A DNA stretch of 64,000 nt. It comes from Ligustrum vulgare (lineage: Eukaryota; Streptophyta; Magnoliopsida; Lamiales; Oleaceae). Location: assembly GCA_963555705.1 (NCBI GenBank), contig OY743174.1, forward strand, positions 54,644,234 to 54,708,233. Reading direction: 5' to 3'. The position numbers and the translations under genes were made by a program. This document shows, piece after piece, positions 11,902 through 28,536 of this stretch; position 1 is the first letter of the stretch; the number at the start of each line of letters is the position of its first letter. The notes beneath the pieces were generated by a model that saw only the letters and a list, made by a program, of their open reading frames with translations, was not told the origin of the DNA and made no database searches.

Positions 11902-14900
11902 CTACGAATTGATGTGCTGCACAATAGTGCAAGCAGCGTTTAATTTTGGAATGTGAAGCACAGGATGCAAATAAATGTATTAACCCAAAAAAAAATATGA
12001 ACCATCTCTCACCTTAGTTACATCACTGTAGAAAGCACTGATTTCTTCTTCGGTAAGACCACCCTCATCAGAATTCTCCTCCCAGCCCATGGAGCGCAAA
12101 AAGGCAGCCTCCTCCTCTGAAATTATAGAATCAGAACTCTGATGTTTATCTCTATTACTGATATATTTATGCCCTTCACAAGCATCGCCATTGCAAGTGA
12201 GGTCTACATTTTTGTCAGACAAATGGCCCTCACTAGGGCTTACACACGATGGCGCATCATCAGTACTGAGAGTACTTAAAGCAGTGACCTCTAATTCACC
12301 AAACTTATCTGTAGCAGGTGGTGACACAGAAGTCCCATGATCTGAAACAGACACAGAGTCTGCCATAGATTGATCAGGAACGGAAGAGGAAGAGGAAGAA
12401 TTTGCCAAGGATTTCTTCCGCATAAGTTTGAAAAAATCATTTCGACTTTGAGCTTGAGGAGAGGGTCTCTTCTCCAGTGCATTTGATATAGGCTTGTGCT
12501 CAGCACTAGCAATGATTGAGTTGTTTGGTGGGCCCATAACAGGAGCAGCTGCAGAAGCTGATGGAGCCATCAAACCCCTCGTTGGGCTCAGGTTATCCTT
12601 AGCAGCAGAAGAGACAACATTCCTCTCTCGCACTGGCTTGAGAACATGGAGCTTTCCCGCATTACTTGTCTTTGAAATATCAGACTTCATGATCCCACCA
12701 CGAGGAGAGTAACTAGCAGAAAGTGACGGCGAAATCGGATGCTGCAGCTGACCACCCTTAGTCTTTTGTTTATCTGAAGAAGTCAAGACCTGAGGGAAAG
12801 TTCAACGTGAATAATCATATTTTCAAATTTATCATAAAGCATAACCTTTCTCACGTGCCACCCTTGTGGATTTCTCAAAAAATATAGCTTTCTACATGTC
12901 ATTTCAGTGGGTCCAAGAAAAAAAAATCGTTTAGCAATTAATAATTTCTTTCATGAAAAGTAGAGAACACAACACTCCTAGGCCTGGGTATTCAATTCAA
13001 TTAAAAAATTGAATTGAATTGACATCATTAAAGTGTGGGAGACAGTTGCAACTGCAAGTTTATTTATAAATAAAGATCCAGGCATCCAGCTATGCAAAAT
13101 ATTGGATTGTGCTAAATTGAGATGAAGTTCCATAAAAGTTGATAAATGTTACATTTCTAGGTATTATACATATACATGTATTAAATCGTAGTTTGGTTTT
13201 AAATCATCATTTTCTGCCTTCAACGCCAAAGAGTTTTAAGGAAAATTGGCATTTAAGACACAACTACTCACATGCTGTTACCAAGCTAGTCGCTCCCAAC
13301 AGTGTCACTGGCTTCCTCTTTGCTCTCAAATTCTCCCACCCTCAAAATACTTAAAAGAGGATCCTATCCTATTTGATCCCATTGAATTCAATATTCAAAG
13401 TTACGATCAGATTCGTTTAGTTGAAGAATCTATCAATACAGTTCATATGCACCCAAATGTCAGCGTATTTGGTTTTGAATCAGATTTCGTATCAATCTAT
13501 ATTATTCACGTGAGATCTGGACACTTATTTTTCTAATCATTTAAGAAAAAGATCAGTCTCTTAATAAAAGATAGGAGGTAGAACCAATAAAGATTTCTTT
13601 TTGCTATTATTGTCACCTATCTTTTGATCTTATTCTTTCCCTCTCATCCTTGGGCCACTGGCTCCTCTCCTCTGAGCGATTTCAAGTGAAATTTGTTCCT
13701 CCCTCTACTCAACGTTCAACCTCCACATGCCCCAAAATATCAGGTGGATGGGGGGAGAACTGAGACATGGAAAGAAATAAAGGGCGACATTTATTTTACT
13801 GACTCCCAGATCTTCTCTTTCTTTTGGAAAATGGAAAGTGCAACTCTCCAGAGAACCAATGACTACATCTTTGATTAACATTTTTTTAATCTAATTAACA
13901 TCTGGACAAAAATTCCCTAATCATTTGGACCTTCAGTTTGCTGAAAGTGATGATAACAAATGCCACATATTAAAAATGAGAAAGCAATCACTCATGAATA
14001 ACAATCCCAAAAGTAAAGGAAATCATAAATTACTTTTCCTCTCTATGTGAATAAAGCGTTTTGGCAATCAAAACCAATGAAAGTAGTCATCAGCGGAAGT
14101 CTATATTTAAAGCAAGATAATTCTTTAATAGCTATTTCCAAATTCCAAGTCTCTCACGAGCCAACTGTTTGTATACTTTCAAGTTTACAAACAATTGGTT
14201 TGTGAATTATCATACTTTCAAGTTTACAACAATGTGATTTATCATACTCAATATCAATTCAAACAAAATGTCACACTTGCGTAACTATGTACCAGTCTCA
14301 ACCTCCATCTAAAACTAATCAAATCTTTCAACCAGCATCTAACATTAAAAATCTAAACAGTCCACAATTAAGGAAAATGCAATTAAAAATTTACTAAAGA
14401 AGCTATGCCTTTAAAGAATGAGTAAACTAGAATAAAAACTTACAGTGATATCATGGAGGCATATAAATTCATATACGAAGGATGCATATTGAATTTCAAA
14501 GTTAAGGCAAGTAGTTCACTCTTACCAAGGGTTTCAGAATTGACGGTGTTACTGGAATCAATTGCCTAGATTGTTTTATCGCAAGTTCTTCAAGTCTCTG
14601 AGTTTCAGCAGACAACTACAAGAAAACAAAAAACAACCATTAGCACAACTACTTTCAATACTATCTCCCAAAATATGGAAACCGAACCTACCTGAGGCAT
14701 AATCTGAGCACGAGCAGGACCTTGAGCCACAGCTGCAGCCATATTAAGACCAGTGGTTGTGCCTGAAGCCACTGGGGCAGAACTTGAAGGAGTAGCCAGT
14801 CTTCCACTTAAACCGGGCACTTCTGCCAAAGCCGATGTCCATTTTTCACCACCTATCATGGCTGAGGTACCAATGGGTAAGTTCTGAATCGCAGTACTTA

Positions 14901-15603
14901 AGCCAGGAGACAGAATCCTTCCAACCTCTGGAGTGGCTGGTAGTTCTTCTGCTCCCAAGGATGGAAAATCTCTCTCAAAAGAGGCTTTGTTGTCACTGCT
15001 AATAGGACTGACCTTAGTAAGTAGACCATTGCTGTTTCTTCCACTGGTTTTGCTCAAATCAGATGCAATTTTCTTCGGCCATGACTCCCCACGTTTCCCG
15101 GAAATCGACTGTGAGCGCCTCAAAATGTCCTGCTCAAATTTACTTGACAAAATGTTGGGTCCCAATGGATCTGAAATACACTGGTGTCTAAGGTCTCCCA
15201 AAACAGACTTCTCTTTATCACGAGAACCATAAGTCTCCCATTCCCTATCACGATGATTCCTAGCGAAACTACTATAGGACCTCAAGTGACCAGAAATATT
15301 ACTATTGGAACTCCGACAAAAAGATGATGTAGTTCTGTCTGTACCAGATGGTTGCCCTAAATCATGACCATTGATCGCCACAAATGACTTATTTCTTGCT
15401 AGTTTTGATGCAGTATGATCATCTAAAGCAACAAAAACATGTTAAAAATAGTAAAAGCCTACGAACTAGGATATATCCAATATAAGATGTTCGTTTTAAA
15501 AATGATGATATTGTTTACCTGAATTTGATGCAGTGACACTACCCGCCAGACTTCCACCATTTTTCAGCCATTCTGGTACAAATGTGGGTTCATTTCTTTC
15601 CAT
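11902..15603 (-). CDS. Plant protein of unknown function with DFPSLG and LRSMGW motifs, 565 residues, five exons
   Basis: I read five coding exons on the minus strand: 15603-15519, 15422-14692, 14615-14526, 12789-12013 and 11916-11902. All junctions are GT-AG, and the sum is 1698 bases, a multiple of three. The start is ATG at 15603, giving MERNEPTFVPEWLKNGG. The protein is Ser/Pro/Ala-rich and probably disordered. It has an ERDFPSLG motif near residue 180, an LSAETQRLEELAIKQSRQL segment near 273-291 that could form a short helix, a Ser run near 430, and a conserved-looking acidic C-terminal block EEEAAFLRSMGWEE near 527-540. No enzymatic domain, signal peptide or membrane segment is seen. 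I recall this as a widespread plant family, sometimes labelled 'mediator subunit 1-like', but cannot confirm that. A non-coding first exon ending in a donor near 16519 is possible. Confidence 0.85.
12790..14525 (-). other. Long third intron of the DFPSLG gene
   Basis: This 1736-bp intron is bounded by GT (minus strand, at 14525) and AG (at 12790). It is AT-rich, and the short plus-strand ORFs in it (13139-13878) carry no recognisable motif. A short AATTGAATTGAATT palindrome lies near 12990-13030. I see no element with clear ends. Confidence 0.7.
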
Positions 15604-16762
15604 AACTAATGCCAAACATTATAGCATACAAAGAATAATGGGAAAGATAATCCACTTGTCTTCTTATACTTAATGATCATGTATCCAAAGCACTGCACCG
15701 ATTGATAACCGACAGTCTCCCGTACCAGACAAAATGAATGCTTTTCTTCAGAAAGTCAACCCATAATTTTATCCTAATCTGAATTTCCTAAGCACTAATC
15801 CCTTTATCCTTTAGGTCAAAACCCTTACCGCGACGTTTTAAACTCAGTGCCTAGTGTTGCATTAACCGAATTCATAGAACCCCCAGTAAATTCCTCCAAA
15901 AAAGCCCAGCTACGAATAAAAGAATCTGAATTATTCTATATATACAGGGGAACTGGTTTTTTTTTTTTTTTTTCTTTTTTCCCCTATCTCTTTGTACAAT
16001 TTATATATAATGTCTAATCTATTGGAAAAAAAAAACTGGTTAATTTATTCAAACACCAAATTTCTGCAGTTTTCAATTCCCTGAAACATCCATAAGGGCT
16101 TCTAACGGCATCACTGACCAAGAAAAAAAGGCAACAAGAACAGTCTTGTGTCTCAGTGTTGAAAAAATTCAATAAACAGCCGTAATTACCCTACTCCATG
16201 CATAAATCTTCCCAAGACAACGCAGTCTTTCGTGTTCATATATAATAACGGAGATACAATCAAACCCTAGACCCAAACCATCCAATGACAACAAAATATT
16301 CCAAAACCCCAGAAAAATCCTCACGTTCAAACAGTTAGTAACACAGAAATTTACCAAAAACTAGGAAATTGTCCCAGTGTTTCTTAACAATTAAAAAACA
16401 GATTGACCCCGAATTTTCAAAATAACATTAAATATTAAAACAATAACCTTCCAGTCTTCCCCCCTCCCCAACACCCCCCCCCCCCCAAAAAAAAAAAAAA
16501 AAAAACTAGTTCTCGCCCTCTACCTCGCCGCCTTTGAATGAGCTGTCTTTCGAAGTCTGAAACATTGTTAAAATTACCCCAACTGTCCTGTATTTCATAA
16601 ATCCTGGTCTCCTATGCTATGGAGCAAAGAATCGATTTCCTGTGCACTTATACAGATAGCGGAGATTAGCGATAGAGATTTCGTGTATTAACTATTAAGT
16701 GGAGATTTTGCGTCTGTTGTGTGTTTGGAAGAAATTTTGTCACATAGTTTAACTTTGTGACA
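15604..16762. promoter_or_regulatory. 5' leader and upstream region of the DFPSLG gene
   Basis: Reading on the minus strand, this should hold the 5' UTR, a possible leader intron and the promoter. A plausible donor (GGCGGCGAG then GTAGAG) lies near 16519. Homopolymer runs occur at about 15958-15974 (T) and 16475-16504 (C then A). No TATA box is certain. Confidence 0.4.
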
Positions 16763-16772
16763 GTTTATTATC

Positions 16773-18291
16773 TGGTTAATAGCACAAAACGTTCCAACGT
16801 TTTGATTTTTGACACTAAACATCCCAATCTTTACAATTTTTGGTAGAAGACATCCTTTCTGTCAATTTTAACTCCATTTCACCGTTAACTTCAAATTGAA
16901 CAGTAAATGTCAAGGACATTTTCGTCCAAAAAAAAGCAGTCCATTCATACTTGGATAATTGGCACAAAACGTCCCTACGTTTGACACTTATTGTAGAAAA
17001 ACGTTCCTACGTTTATTTTTTTGGCGAATAACGTCCATACCTTTAAATTTTCTTGTTCATTAGTCCTCAAATTTTACTTTTCTTTCAATTTAGTCATTCC
17101 GTATTTTATTTAAAGGTAATTGTCTTCAAACGTATATAACTTTTGATCTACAACTCCGAATTGCACTCCATTTTTTGCGTTGAACTCCAAATTCAACCAT
17201 CTTTCTTATGATGTATCATGTGCTCATTTATTAAACATTTAAATTTTTGACTTTTGTATAGTAGATACTTATTTTGTTAGGGCATAATTGATTGACGTAA
17301 ATTGATTTCTGTAAATTTTATTGAAACAGTGAAATTTTAATTTTAGTGTGTGTTCGGCGGCCAGCGGAATTTATAAATTGGATTTATTTGACTTTGTAAT
17401 CTTTTTAAGGTAAAATATTTGGTTAAAAATTGGTATATTTAGCCCATGTTTGAGCCATGTTATAATCTCTAATAACTTTCTGAACAACACACATTCTCTC
17501 TCTTTCTCCAATTTTTAAAAAGTGATTTGAAGAGAGAGAATGTGTGTTGTTCAGAAAGTTATTAGAGATTATAACATGGCTCAAATAGGGGCTAAACATA
17601 CCAATTTTTAACCAAATATTTTACCTTAAAAAGATTACAAAGTCAAATAAATCCAATTTATAAATTCCGCTGGCTGCCGAACACACACTAAAATTAAAAT
17701 TTCACTGTTTCAATAAAATTTGCAGAAATCAATTTACGTCAATCAATTATGCCCTAACAAAATAAGTATCTACTATACAAAAGTCAAAACGAAATGTTTA
17801 ATAAATGAGCACATGATACATCATAAGAAAGATGGTTGAATTTGGAGTTCAACGCAAAAAACGGCGTGCAATTCGGAGTTGTAGATCAAAAGTTATACAC
17901 GTTTGAAGACAATTACCTTTAAATAAAATACGGAATGACTAAATTGAAAGAAAAGTAAAATTTGGGGACTAATGAACAAGAAAATTTAAAGGTAGGGACG
18001 TTATTCGCCAAAAAAATAAACGTAGGGACGTTTTTCCACAATAAGTGTCAAACGTAGGGACGTTTTGTGTCAATTACCCAAGTATGAATGGGCTGCTTTT
18101 TTTTTGGACGAAAATGCCCTTGACATTTACTGTTCAATTTGAAGTTAACGGTAAAATGAGGTTAAAATTGACAGAAATGATGTCTTCTACCAAAAATTGT
18201 AAAGGTTGGGATGTTTAGCGTCAAAAATCAAAACGTTGGGACGTTTTGCACAATACATGTCAAACGTTGGGACGTTTTGTGCTATTAATCC
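16773..18291. mobile_element. MULE-like foldback element; almost entirely one inverted repeat
   Basis: The left arm starts TGGTTAATAGCACAAAACG and the right arm ends CGTTTTGTGCTATTAATCC. The arms remain complementary nearly to the centre near 17530, where ACACACATTCTCTCTC faces GAGAGAGAATGTGTGT. A perfect 10-bp duplication GTTTATTATC flanks it (16763-16772 and 18292-18301), a length typical of Mutator-like elements. Each arm is about 740-750 bp and looks highly similar to the other by eye. There is no coding frame. A CACAAAACGTCCCTACG-like motif recurs within each arm. Confidence 0.88.
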
Positions 18292-18301
18292 GTTTATTAT
18301 C

Positions 18302-19096
18302 AGACATTTTTTGGCTTTCAAAAATATTTTTAAACTTTTTCCGATTTTTAATTTTTGAGTATCGCATCCATCTCTAAATCGATTTGGGGTGTCTTCGGTA
18401 AACTTGTGTTATGATTATCACAATTTTCAACATCACTTTTTAATCATATATTTTTTCTCTCTCCAATTTTTAATCATACATTTATCTAGTAAAAATAAAT
18501 AACACCAATCATTATATATTATAACAATTGTCGAACATAAGCTTGTTAGTCATATAATATCATTTAAAATTGGATTGACATTATATCTATTAGTGTACTC
18601 ACGGTGTGATCCGACTATATGATATATTTCAACAATTGTATTGGATAGCATATTGAAAGGAAACCAAACCGTAACTCTATACTTTTTCGATATTTGCATT
18701 TTGTCGTTCCACTTCGTTGGTGTTAGCGTGAAATCAAGGTTGTGTGATAGTGTAGGCGAGAGAAGAGAAAACAAATCGAGCAGCAAATGAGAGGAGCACT
18801 AAAGATGAGTGGTGGAGAAGGCGATTAGAGAGGTATCCGGGAGTGAAGACAGACAATAAGATATACGAACGTACACGAATTATTTTTAAGATGAGCAACG
18901 GATTAACTCCCTACGGTTGTGAGAAATAAATTATTATGCTTTAAATATTAAGTAAGATTATGTTTGACCCACTTAAATATTTTAAGAGCCTAATAGTCCG
19001 ACTTGATCCACATTTTCTGATAATAGATTAGACAAAATTTCATTTTTTGAGGAAAAAAATGTGTGTTTATAAAATAATAAGGGGTGGCGGAAAGTT
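18302..19096. other. AT-rich intergenic DNA
   Basis: No gene is supported. A possible small MITE lies at about 18400-18545, with AAACTTGTGTT facing AACATAAGCTT, but no clear duplication flanks it. A 78-residue minus-strand ORF (18550-18786) has no recognisable features. Confidence 0.4.
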
Positions 19097-19101
19097 GTAA
19101 C

Positions 19102-19822
19102 TGTTGGAAAAATTGGTTTTGACCAATTTATGTGATTATTTAAGTGGAACCATTAGTTGATGAATGAAAAATTAAGTCACTTAAATTCGTAAAAATATTG
19201 GAAAATTAGAAGAATATTATTGAATATTCTAGAATTAATTTAAATGAAAAGATGTGTCTTTTCATATGAAAGATTGTGACTTTTTTAATTAATATTTTTC
19301 AATAATTGTGTCTTTTCAATTAGAGACAAATTTGAAAGGATGTCTCTTGTAAGGGTTGTGATGTGACACAACTTTCCAACATCTATATATAGACCTCATA
19401 TGCTTTGATTATTCATTCATTTTTATCAATTCATCATTCATTTATTTTTCATGATTGCATTATCATACTAATGCATATTCACTTCAAAATAATTTTGCAT
19501 ATATTTGGAGTCGAGTTTCATACGAAGAGAGTTCAAAGCATAAGTAAGGTTCATTGATATTCGTAATTTGGAGTGCTCCTATTTCGGGACGTGGTCGTTG
19601 TATCTTGGGAGACGAATACCGGAAAACCGTTAGCACCCGTGCGGGGCATTATCGTCTTAAGGATAAAGAGTCCAACGCTTGCCTCGACCAAATTCTTATT
19701 CATGCATTTTTTATTTTCTACTTCATATATTCTTATTCGGTAAGTCAAAATTCAGTCAAACTTTATGCATGTAAAAGGTACGTTATTAGAATATAATTAT
19801 GCACGTTAACTTTTTACCAACA
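19102..19822 (+). mobile_element. Ty1-copia-type solo LTR (target duplication GTAAC)
   Basis: The 721-bp LTR begins TGTTGGAAAAATTGG and ends TTTTTACCAACA, so the termini TGTTGG/CCAACA are perfect inverted repeats. GTAAC flanks both sides (19097-19101 and 19823-19827). An internal TATA-like CTATATATAG at about 19382 fits an LTR promoter. There is no interior or partner LTR, so this is a solo LTR. The small ORFs on either strand inside it are incidental. The copia assignment rests on the TGTTGGAA start and the size. Confidence 0.88.
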
Positions 19823-19844
19823 GTAACAATATGACAATGGTTTC

Positions 19845-20190
19845 CATTGACGATTAGAACAAAGTTTGGGCTCGACCGACTGATAGGACAGTAATTCAAC
19901 TTCGATGTTGCTGTTCAGCTTCATTGGGTGTCATTGGATGCGTGGCAGTGATTAAAGACTGTAATGGAGTAGTGATGATTTATCTCTCGAAGTCGAAGGC
20001 AATGAGAGTAGCTTTATGTCAGAAGAGGAAGAGGCTAAAGCAGTAGCTCTTCGAGAGGGTCTTTTGTTCTCTAAGAATCAAGGAAAATGCTAAAGAGCTC
20101 AAAAAATTCAATCGTACTAGGAATCAAGTGGGTCTCAATCTAGCTTTCTTTGCTATTTCCTCCCCGACTATTGAAAGTTGAATCGACTGT
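19845..20190 (+). pseudogene. RNase H-like (RVT_3) relic
   Basis: Two frames together resemble the plant RVT_3 RNase H-like domain found in non-LTR elements and stand-alone genes: FNFDVAVQ near 19898, then VAVIKDCNGVVM near 19940-19980, then a KAVALREGLLFSKNQG-like stretch near 20035-20085 and RTRNQVGLNLAFFAIS near 20110-20160. Frame changes and stops break it. The GTAAC copia solo LTR sits immediately upstream. The expected domain would be longer. Confidence 0.55.
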
Positions 20191-20267
20191 ATTCTTGTTT
20201 TTATTTTTATTTTTTTGCGCGTTTATTTGGCATGTAATCTATAGATAAAAAAGAAAAGATAAAAAGT

Positions 20268-20955
20268 GTTGAGATCAAGCCCAAAAAGGAGTGCAGTGAT
20301 CCGTCAGCGAAGGCTCAATAGAGGCACAATGGACCTCGGCCCGTGGCTAAAGCTTAGTATGTCTACTTGAGTCAATTGCCGAGGTGGGATAGCACGTGAA
20401 CTTCTTTAGCCGAACTGGTTTATGACTATCCGAGGTGTTTTATGTTTAGACAGAGGGCCTCCTTAATAACAACTTTGATGAGTGATGAGACAAGGGATGG
20501 AGTCAGAGATGTGACACCGCCTTTATCAAAAAGTGACAAGTGCCCATCTCCTACTAAATGTAGCAATGATTACTGTCAAAAAGTAAGATCCACTTCTCCA
20601 AAAGTTAGGGTAAATACACGTGTAAAGTCCGCAACGTGTCATGATTCAAAACAACAAATTCCTCTATAAATAGAGCACTCCTCCCGTTTTGTAAAGGGTT
20701 AGCAATTTCATACTCTTAACTAAATATTTCATTCTCACTCCCTTTTCTCTCTTTTACATACTTATACTTCCCGCACTCAACTTATATTTGCTTGAAATGA
20801 GCACTGACTTTGGTATCATAGTGTAAATGGGAGCCACCTCGGCCCCCTTTGCAAACTAATCGTTTGTCATAGTGCGCAGGAGATCCACGTGTTCAAGAGT
20901 GAGGATCTAAGACGTGTTGGTCAAAGGTCCAGCCGATTTTTGTGATCAAAAAAGA
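20268..20955 (+). repeat. Old LTR of an unassigned LTR element
   Basis: It begins TGTTGAGATCAAGCCC and fades out near TTTTTGTGATCAAAA. A well-formed promoter core, CTCTATAAATAGAG, lies at about 20662, followed by a leader-like CACTCAACTTATATTTGCTT and a GGAGCCACCTCGGCCCCC block typical of LTR U5 regions of Ty3 elements. No target duplication or partner was found, and the right end is approximate. Confidence 0.5.
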
Positions 20956-22500
20956 GAATTGTAAAACATTAAGCAATCAAATGAAAATGAAAATATCAAA
21001 TAAAAAAATTCACAGTAACTAATCAACAATGAAAAGAAATATTTCCATTGAATATTTTTTGGATTAAAAACATCCTTGCAACCAAATAGTTTTTAAATTG
21101 AATAAAAGTCATAATTAGGGAGCAAAGGGGAGGGGAAGGGAAGGGAGGGAGGACGGGACGAAACTTAGTAGCTTGTGTCAATTGTGTGTGACATGAACTC
21201 ATCCTGCCCGACACTATGTACAAAAACATACTGAAAATAGCATACAAGATTGTTTTGTCAACAACTTTCATTAATTATAAAATATATCTGGTTTATTTCT
21301 TTGGACGATGACAATCTCATTCTTATATTATCAAAAATGATATGTTCTCCACAGTGGGGAACATATTCCATTCCCACAGACCCCCCCTATTGGTGGGTGG
21401 GCAGTGGGGCCCACCTCACCAACCAATCAAATTGCTTTGTGAGAATGAAATATGTTTCCAACTGTGGGAAACATATCATTCCTGCTTATATTATATATAT
21501 ATACTAGTTCTTATCCACACAATGAATGGATTGGATTATATTTAAAGTTGATGTTATTAGTTAGTGTGTTAAATATCTTGGATTCTAGTGAACTACATAC
21601 ATGACTTAATGTTCACTAAGCCTGTGTTGGGATTTTACTTTTTTTTTTTAGTTCTGAGTATGTCATATTCGTTCAATGTATTTTTTTGTTTTATAAAAGT
21701 TGATGAGATGTGTAGTTAAAAAGTTATAGTTAAAATTAATTATTAACTTTGACTTGAAATTAAAATCAGATTTTAATTCAAATCAAACAGGAGCGTAGTT
21801 ATATTGCACGTAACTTCCAAATTGAGGGTAGAGTTAGAAATTATAGTTGAAAATCGGTTTAGTTAGTTGGTTGATTGGTTGGTTAGTTGATTTATTTAAC
21901 TTAATCCTCTTTGATACGAAGGATTGATCTACATTTTAAACCTGAACAATTCAATATAATTTCATTCTCTTTACTACATTAGATTTCTTTCTATTTTCTT
22001 CCTCCCCAAACACATTTCTTAACGAACATTATTTCAATTTTTTCTACGATACGGAGGAGACTAGTGTCACACAGCTTAAACTTCCAGAAGCAAGGATAAA
22101 ATGTGGAATCAGGCTCTGTTTCAATACACGTTGCTTTATAAGTACCCTTAACTTCCGGCTTTCATCGACCTTTTGTAAGATGAGGATTGCATCTTATGAA
22201 GTATTTTTCAAATTTTATTAAACCACACATTCATTAAAAAATAAAAAATTAAAATTACAAAAATTAAAATTTTTCACATTTTCAAAAAGACTTTAAGCGA
22301 GGAGAAGGACATCATGGGGAATTTATTTATACTTGCTTCAACTAAAACCGAACTGAGCTAGCTGGTTCGGTCTGGTTCTGAACCGAGTTGTGTGGGTTCG
22401 ACTAAAATTGTCCTCTTCTCATAGACCGATTTTGGGCTTCTTTTATGTTGGGCTTGGGAATCCAAATTTCGACCCAACCCGCTATTAAAACCCTTGTGAT
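20956..22500. other. Intergenic DNA upstream of MSI1
   Basis: No gene is supported. It holds one small palindromic MITE (21336-21480), a G-rich run near 21120-21160 and otherwise AT-rich sequence. The proximal promoter of MSI1 should lie at its right end. Confidence 0.4.
21336..21480. mobile_element. Small palindromic MITE
   Basis: AATGATATGTT at the left faces AACATATCATT at the right. The next blocks (CCACAG, then CATTCCCACAG) also face complementary sequence, so most of the 145 bp can fold on itself around a GTGGGCAGTGGGGCCCAC centre. No clear target duplication was found. Confidence 0.5.
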
Positions 22501-26786
<4,286 letters not shown>

Positions 26787-27189
26787 TTCTCGATTTTTCA
26801 ATTTAGGCAGTGACTTTTCATTAGGTTGTTTCCATCTTACAATATTTGTAAGATTTTACATTTGTTTACTTCTGTATCATTGAGTTAGACAAATGCATTT
26901 GGTCTTTTAAATAATGCCACGTGAAGAACTCCCAACCGATCCCCGGTTTGAAAGTGATTATATGAAATCACTTTTTTTTTAACCCGTTTTTAATTACACA
27001 TTTTTCCAAAAAAAAAAAAAAAAAAAAAAAAATATATATATATCATTTCTCACGTTTTTCTTTAATTTATTTTTACTTTTAAACACATTCTTCAAAATTA
27101 TTTCCCCACAAACCCTAAGAATTAAGGTGTACCATTTTTCACCCGTCTTTTTTTCTTTTTCTTTTTCTTTGTCTTTGTCTGTCTTCTTA
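26787..27189. other. MSI1 3' flank
   Basis: The 3' UTR of MSI1 should occupy the first few hundred bases; no poly(A) signal is certain. An A run at about 27008-27031 and a CTTTTTCTTTTT stretch near 27155 look like MITE or simple-repeat debris. Confidence 0.4.
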
Positions 27190-27874
27190 ATCGTACTCGT
27201 GTGATGCACGATAGATATAATTGACAATTATTTATTAAATAAATTGTAAAAGTACAAAATTTGACATAAATTGTGCATTTCTATATAATAAAAAATAATA
27301 AAAAAAGTAAAACATAAAATCAAGACTTGCATATTTCTTTTAACATCTAATTGTACATTCTTTAGTTTTCTTTGATTTTTAGGCGAAGTAAGATATGGAC
27401 ATGTGGCTTATTATGTACTTTACAATTTTGATTTAATGATTGAAGTTGAGCTTATTATTTTTTTATTTCTAAAAGTTGAAATATTTACAACTTTCAAATC
27501 GTAAAATGAAATAAAGAGTGAAATGGATGAGAAACTATATGCGTAAAATAATGACGGTTATCTTATTATTATATATGTGTACATTAAATGAGATAAATTA
27601 AAAAAGATTGGATGTTGGAAAAAGTAAAAGGAAAACTTTTAGTTTTACATTATATTGTTACGTTATTATTTTAATAAAAATTACTGATCGATCAATTGGT
27701 TAATAGAAATTATATGAACTAATTATTAAAATTTGTAATATATTTTTTCATATTTTAGTTATTTAAATTTATAATGAAAAATAGAAAAATGAACAGAGTC
27801 AGTAAATAAATAAAAATAATGTGAAAATGATGAATAAATTGAATAAATCTTAATTTTTAAAATTAATCCAACTT
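27190..27874 (-). mobile_element. Helitron material, including the 3' part of Helitron H1
   Basis: About 27590-27874 matches 58600-58850, the interior of the Helitron at 58235-59400, in the same strand sense. It is the 3' part of a minus-strand Helitron, cut at 27874 by the LTR that follows. At about 27545-27585 there is a Helitron 5'-end-like stretch (TATTATTATATATG preceded by TGACGGTTATC). A CGTGCATCACACG hairpin (minus strand) lies near 27197-27209, so a second small Helitron may be inserted here. The outer boundaries are approximate. Confidence 0.6.
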
Positions 27875-28536
27875 TGTTGACATCAAAAATTGATGTTGAC
27901 ACGTGGCAATTCTCTTGTCAATTTATATTGAAGTTTTTCTTTTTTGGAGTTATTTTATAGAGGATTCAAAATAATGGAAGCGTTGTTCTGGTTGAAACTA
28001 TTTTGACAGTGTTTTATTCCCAACTTTTCTGCATGCATTACAATGGCGTAAACCCTTTAATTTATAGACAAATGCTTAGGTTTTAATGTAGCATAATGAA
28101 CAAAATAATACAATTTTCATCATAATTAATGCAAATGACGTTGATTTCTTGTAATTTAAGCATAACCCACGTGAAGGTGGGACCTCTGTGATAACATTCT
28201 CTGCAATTTACACAGTGGGCAACGTGTGGAAGGCAATTTGTTAGAATCATGCCGCCCTATATAATCCACTTGCATTGAGATAGGTATTTTTTGCACTGAA
28301 TGGAGTATCATGTGGTCTGCATGTTACTTAGGTCGATATTTTATCGACCTCGAAGAGGGGAAACTGAGTCGTATAATTATGAGATCGGAGGTTGAAGGTC
28401 GGGTGGACCTTTGTTCCACGACTGGAAGACCTAAAATGGACAAAGCCCATTTTATTTAGGGCCTCTTTTCAAAGGCTGAAGACATGTTCGTCAATGTTAT
28501 CGAACTGAACCTTGCGAATTATTTTGTTTATCAACA
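27875..28536 (-). mobile_element. Ty3-type LTR 1 (TGTTGA...TCAACA)
   Basis: The 662-bp LTR starts TGTTGACATCAAAAATTG and ends TTTATCAACA on the plus strand. It is clearly homologous to LTR 2 (38217-39842) and to the inverted LTR 3 (42668-43321). The strand given follows LTR 2, which has a primer-binding-like site at its left edge. Its left flank AACTT and right flank ATTAT do not match, so it is not an undisturbed solo LTR. Each flank instead matches a flank of LTR 3 or LTR 2. Confidence 0.88.

Noticed and set aside
17437..17602. A separate Harbinger MITE at the centre of the foldback
   Set aside because: GCCCATGTTTGAGCC and GGCTCAAATAGGGGC resemble Harbinger ends, but they are simply part of the continuous inverted arms, and TTA/TAA are inverted, not direct, repeats.
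19551..19796. Opposed ORFs of 65 and 80 residues
   Set aside because: Both lie inside the copia solo LTR near its right end; they have no motif and reflect LTR sequence.
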